From positions 2,666,001-2,730,000 of the forward strand of contig NZ_AP026442.1 of NCBI RefSeq assembly GCF_027923705.1: a stretch of 64,000 nucleotides of DNA, in the 5' to 3' direction. Made by a program: the position numbers and the translations under genes. Of the stretch, positions 61,668 to 64,000 are shown in pieces; the first letter of the stretch is position 1, and every line of letters starts with the position of its first letter. The notes beneath the pieces are model-generated. The model did not search any database, was not told where the DNA came from, and was given only the letters and a program-made list of their open reading frames with translations. This DNA comes from Cellulomonas sp. NTE-D12. Its GTDB lineage: Bacteria > Actinomycetota > Actinomycetes > Actinomycetales > Cellulomonadaceae.

Positions 61668-61687
61668 GGATCTAACCGTAGTAAGTT
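61661..61687 (+). promoter_or_regulatory. Shared promoter element before the moeB-like gene (copy 2)
   Basis: TTGTCACGG, six bases, then CCGTAGTAAGTT; matches 48329-48355 in 20 of 27 positions. It overlaps the start codon of the divergent membrane-protein gene (61667), so the two directions may compete or be co-regulated. It lies 44 bases before the ATG of the MoeB-like gene. Confidence 0.65.
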
Positions 61688-61731
61688 GGCGACCCGCCGA
61701 GTACCGCGCCCACGGCAAGGAGACTGAGGCG

Positions 61732-63042
61732 ATGCTCACACCCCAGCCCGTGGCGCTCCCTCCGCTCGTGGCCCCCGGGCCCCCGCTGGCGGAGTCCGAG
61801 GCGCGGCGCACCGCGCGACAGACCCTGCTGCCGGAGCTCGGCGAGCTCGGTCAGCGGCGGCTCGCCGCCGCCCGCGTGCTGGTGATCGGCGCCGGCGGCC
61901 TGGGGGCACCGGCCCTCCTGTACCTCGCTGCGGCCGGCGTCGGCACCATCGGGATCGTCGACGACGACGTGGTCGCCCTGACGGACCTGCACCGCCAGGT
62001 GATCCACGCGACCGCGGCGGTCGGCGAGCCCAAGGTGGACAGCGCCGCCCGTCGGCTGACGGAGCTGGCGCCGGACCTCGTCGTGGAGCCGCACCGGCTG
62101 TGGCTCGACGAGTCCAACGCCGCCACCGTGCTGCAGGGCTACGACCTGGTGCTCGACGGCACGGACACGTTCGCCACCCGGTACCTGATCTCCGACACCT
62201 GCGCCGAGCTCGGGGTGCCGCTGGTGTGGGCGTCCGTGCTCCGGTTCGACGCCCAGGTGTCGGTGTTCTGGTCCCGGCCGCCCGCCGGCATCGCACCGGT
62301 GACGCTGCGCGACCTGTTCCCCGAGCCGCCTGCGCCGGGGTCGGTGCCGTCGTGCGCCGAGGCGGGCGTGCTGGGGGCGCTGTGCGGGATGGTCGGCTCG
62401 ATGATGGCCACCGAGGCGGTCAAGCTGGTCATCGGCGCCGGGCAGGTGCTGCTGGGCCGCGTCGCGGTGGTGGACGCGCTCGGCATGCGGGTGCGTGAGG
62501 TGCCGCTGCTGCCGCGGGCGACGAGCGCACCGACGGACGTGGCGGGGGCACCGGGGGCGGCGGCGGGCGCGTCGCCGGCGGTGGTGACCGAGCGGCTCGC
62601 CGTCGGGACGCACCCTGTGCCGTTCACCGCTCGGGCGACCGGGGATCCGCGTGGGCCCGCCACCGCGCGAGAGGCCACGGCGTCCGGCGACCTGTCGCTG
62701 GACGAGTACCGGGCGCTGGCCGCCGCCGACCCGGCCCCGGTGCTGCTCGACGTGCGGGAACCGTCCGAGTTCGCCGCGGACGCGCTTCCCGGTGCGGTCA
62801 ACGTGCCGGTGTCCGCCCTGGTGCAGGCCTCGCGGCACGGGCCGGACGTGGTGCGCGCGCTGCTGACCGAGGCCGGCGCCGACCCCACCGGGCTGCTGGT
62901 CGCGTACTGCGCGGTCGGCGCACGCTCGACCCGTGCCGTCCAGCTGCTGGTGGCCACCGACCACCGCGCCCGGACGCTGGCGCCGGCGGCGGTCACGGCG
63001 ATCCGCGCCGAGGTCGCGGCGGCCGGGCGGAGTGCCCGGTGA
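61732..63042 (+). CDS. moeB: MoeB/ThiF-type adenylyltransferase fused to a rhodanese domain
   Basis: 436 residues. N-terminal E1-like domain: nucleotide motif VLVIGAGGLGAPALLYLAAAGVG, LTDLHRQVIH, DLVLDGTDTFATRYLI and a downstream SCAEAGVLGALCG. The C-terminal rhodanese domain (about 325-430) has LLDVREPSEF and active-site Cys in VAYCAVGARS. The usual CxxC zinc pairs of MoeB are not evident. Likely activates MoaD and/or a ThiS-like protein and supplies sulfur for molybdopterin. ATG 61732 with aaggag ribosome site. Confidence 0.88.
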   Translation: MLTPQPVALPPLVAPGPPLAESEARRTARQTLLPELGELGQRRLAAARVLVIGAGGLGAPALLYLAAAGVGTIGIVDDDVVALTDLHRQVIHATAAVGEPKVDSAARRLTELAPDLVVEPHRLWLDESNAATVLQGYDLVLDGTDTFATRYLISDTCAELGVPLVWASVLRFDAQVSVFWSRPPAGIAPVTLRDLFPEPPAPGSVPSCAEAGVLGALCGMVGSMMATEAVKLVIGAGQVLLGRVAVVDALGMRVREVPLLPRATSAPTDVAGAPGAAAGASPAVVTERLAVGTHPVPFTARATGDPRGPATAREATASGDLSLDEYRALAAADPAPVLLDVREPSEFAADALPGAVNVPVSALVQASRHGPDVVRALLTEAGADPTGLLVAYCAVGARSTRAVQLLVATDHRARTLAPAAVTAIRAEVAAAGRSAR

Positions 63043-64000
63043 GCGGTCTGGTCCCGGTCGCCGAGCACCTGGCGCGCGTGCTGGCCGTCACCCCGACGCT
63101 GCCCGCCGAGCGCGTGCCTCTCGCACAGGCGGCAGGGCGGCGGATCGCCGAGGACGTGCACGCCCTGGTGCCGGTCCCGCCGTGGGACGCCTCGGCGATG
63201 GACGGCTACGCGCTGCGCCACGTCGACGTCGCCGGCATGGCGGCCCAGGGCGAGGCCGGCGGTGCAGACGACGACGGCGTCACGCTCGACGTCGTCGCCG
63301 ACGTGCCGGCCGGCTCGGACCTCGACCCGCACCTGACTGCCGGCCAAGCGGTCCGCATCATGACCGGTGCGACGCTTCCGACCGACGCGGACACCGTCGT
63401 GCAGCTGGAGCACACCGACCGCACCGACACGCTCGCCGCCCTGCCGCCCACCGTCACGGTGCTGCGCGCACCGAGCACAGGCATGCACGTGCGGCGCACC
63501 GGCGAGGACAAGGCCGTCGGCGACCTGGTGGTCCCTGCGGGGACGCTCGCGCGCGCCACCGTGCTGTCGGCGCTCGCGTCGACCGGCCACGGCAGCGTGC
63601 TGGTGACCCGGGCGCCGCGCGTCGTCGTGATCGCCACCGGCAGCGAGCTGGTCGCGCCGGGCGAGCCGCTGCCGCGCGGGCACATCCCCGACTCCAACAG
63701 CCTGCTGGTCTCCGGGCTGGTGGCCGAGGCTGGTGGCGAGGTTCTCACGGCCGAGCGGGTGCATGACGACCCCGCGGCGCTGGCGTCCGCGCTCGAACGG
63801 GCGGTCGCCCTGGAGCCCGATGCGGTGATCCTGACCGGCGGGGTGAGCGCGGGGGCGTTCGACCCGGTCAAGCAGCTGTTCACCGGCTCGTCGGACGTCA
63901 CGTTCACCAAGGTGGCCATGCAGCCGGGCAAGCCGCAGGCGTTCGGCACGCTGCCGGGCGGGGCGCTGCTGCTGGCGCTGCCGGGCAACCCGGTCAGCGT
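63039..64000 (+). CDS. moeA: Molybdopterin molybdenumtransferase MoeA (runs off the right edge)
   Basis: About 320 N-terminal residues are in the window and the frame is still open at 64000. It starts at GTG 63039, overlapping the previous stop (GTGA). MoeA motifs: VPPWDASAMDGYAL, VRIMTGATLPTDADTVVQLE, RRTGEDKAVGDLV, VVVIATGSELV, PDSNSLLVSGL, VILTGGVSAGAFD and ALPGNPVSV at the very end. It inserts molybdate into molybdopterin for the NarG cofactor. Completes the link between molybdenum supply and nitrate respiration. Confidence 0.95.
   Translation, partial: MSGLVPVAEHLARVLAVTPTLPAERVPLAQAAGRRIAEDVHALVPVPPWDASAMDGYALRHVDVAGMAAQGEAGGADDDGVTLDVVADVPAGSDLDPHLTAGQAVRIMTGATLPTDADTVVQLEHTDRTDTLAALPPTVTVLRAPSTGMHVRRTGEDKAVGDLVVPAGTLARATVLSALASTGHGSVLVTRAPRVVVIATGSELVAPGEPLPRGHIPDSNSLLVSGLVAEAGGEVLTAERVHDDPAALASALERAVALEPDAVILTGGVSAGAFDPVKQLFTGSSDVTFTKVAMQPGKPQAFGTLPGGALLLALPGNPVS

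Overview
The window is very GC-rich DNA from a bacterial chromosome. Many genes start with GTG, stop/start overlaps (ATGA or GTGA) are common, and several promoters look leaderless. Together with the gene families this suggests an actinobacterium, probably a facultative soil or plant-litter genus of the Micrococcales (Cellulomonas-like); the genus is my inference. No tRNA, rRNA, CRISPR array, insertion sequence or phage gene was seen. No stretch longer than 300 bases lacks a gene.

Layout. (1) 1-4637: end of a potassium-uptake operon (kdpB, kdpC, kdpD, kdpE), followed by cutC. (2) 5453-12261: a GAF-type two-component system, then an operon for an EtfB/EtfA (FixA/FixB) pair, a soluble fumarate-reductase-like flavoprotein, a FixC-like dehydrogenase and a FixX ferredoxin. 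This looks like an electron-bifurcating branch feeding a reductase of unknown substrate. (3) 12369-17740: a complete inducible glycopeptide-resistance cluster (vanH, D-Ala-D-Lac ligase, vanX, vanS, vanR, vanY). The ligase gene carries an apparent one-base frameshift near its 3' end, and a shared operator/promoter block lies before both vanH and vanY. (4) 17882-22402: a UbiA-type prenyltransferase, a second two-component system and an acyltransferase-3 membrane protein. (5) 22347-31798: a GntR-regulated sugar-acid catabolic cluster best explained as oxidative L-fucose (or L-rhamnose) use: ABC importer, mutarotase, dehydrogenase, lactonase, dehydratase and two further dehydrogenases. (6) 31747-36625: a MarR/quinone-oxidoreductase pair with a triple operator, a secreted GH10 xylanase, a HI0933-type flavoprotein and a small methyltransferase-like membrane protein. 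(7) 36653-43650: an operon of a 3-Cys ferredoxin, a NuoF-like protein, a ferric-reductase-like membrane protein, ApbE and two small exported proteins, next to a two-component system. (8) 43687-45300: a chemoreceptor. (9) 45461-64000: a nitrate/nitrite respiration island: ferredoxin and modABC (molybdate uptake), narK, narGHJI, a Cys-rich HTH regulator, a NirK with an extra cupredoxin domain, two polytopic membrane proteins, and molybdenum-cofactor genes (MoeB-rhodanese, moeA). The moeA gene runs off the window end.

How the parts fit. Molybdate import plus MoeB/MoeA supply cofactor for NarG; NarK supplies nitrate; NirK reduces the nitrite formed. No nitric oxide reductase is present in the window. 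narK and moeB share a near-identical promoter element, suggesting co-regulation. The van genes would rebuild cell-wall precursors from D-Ala-D-Ala to D-Ala-D-Lac under VanRS control. The Etf/Fix operon and the NuoF/ferric-reductase operon are the two least explained electron-transfer systems and the best places to look for new biology.
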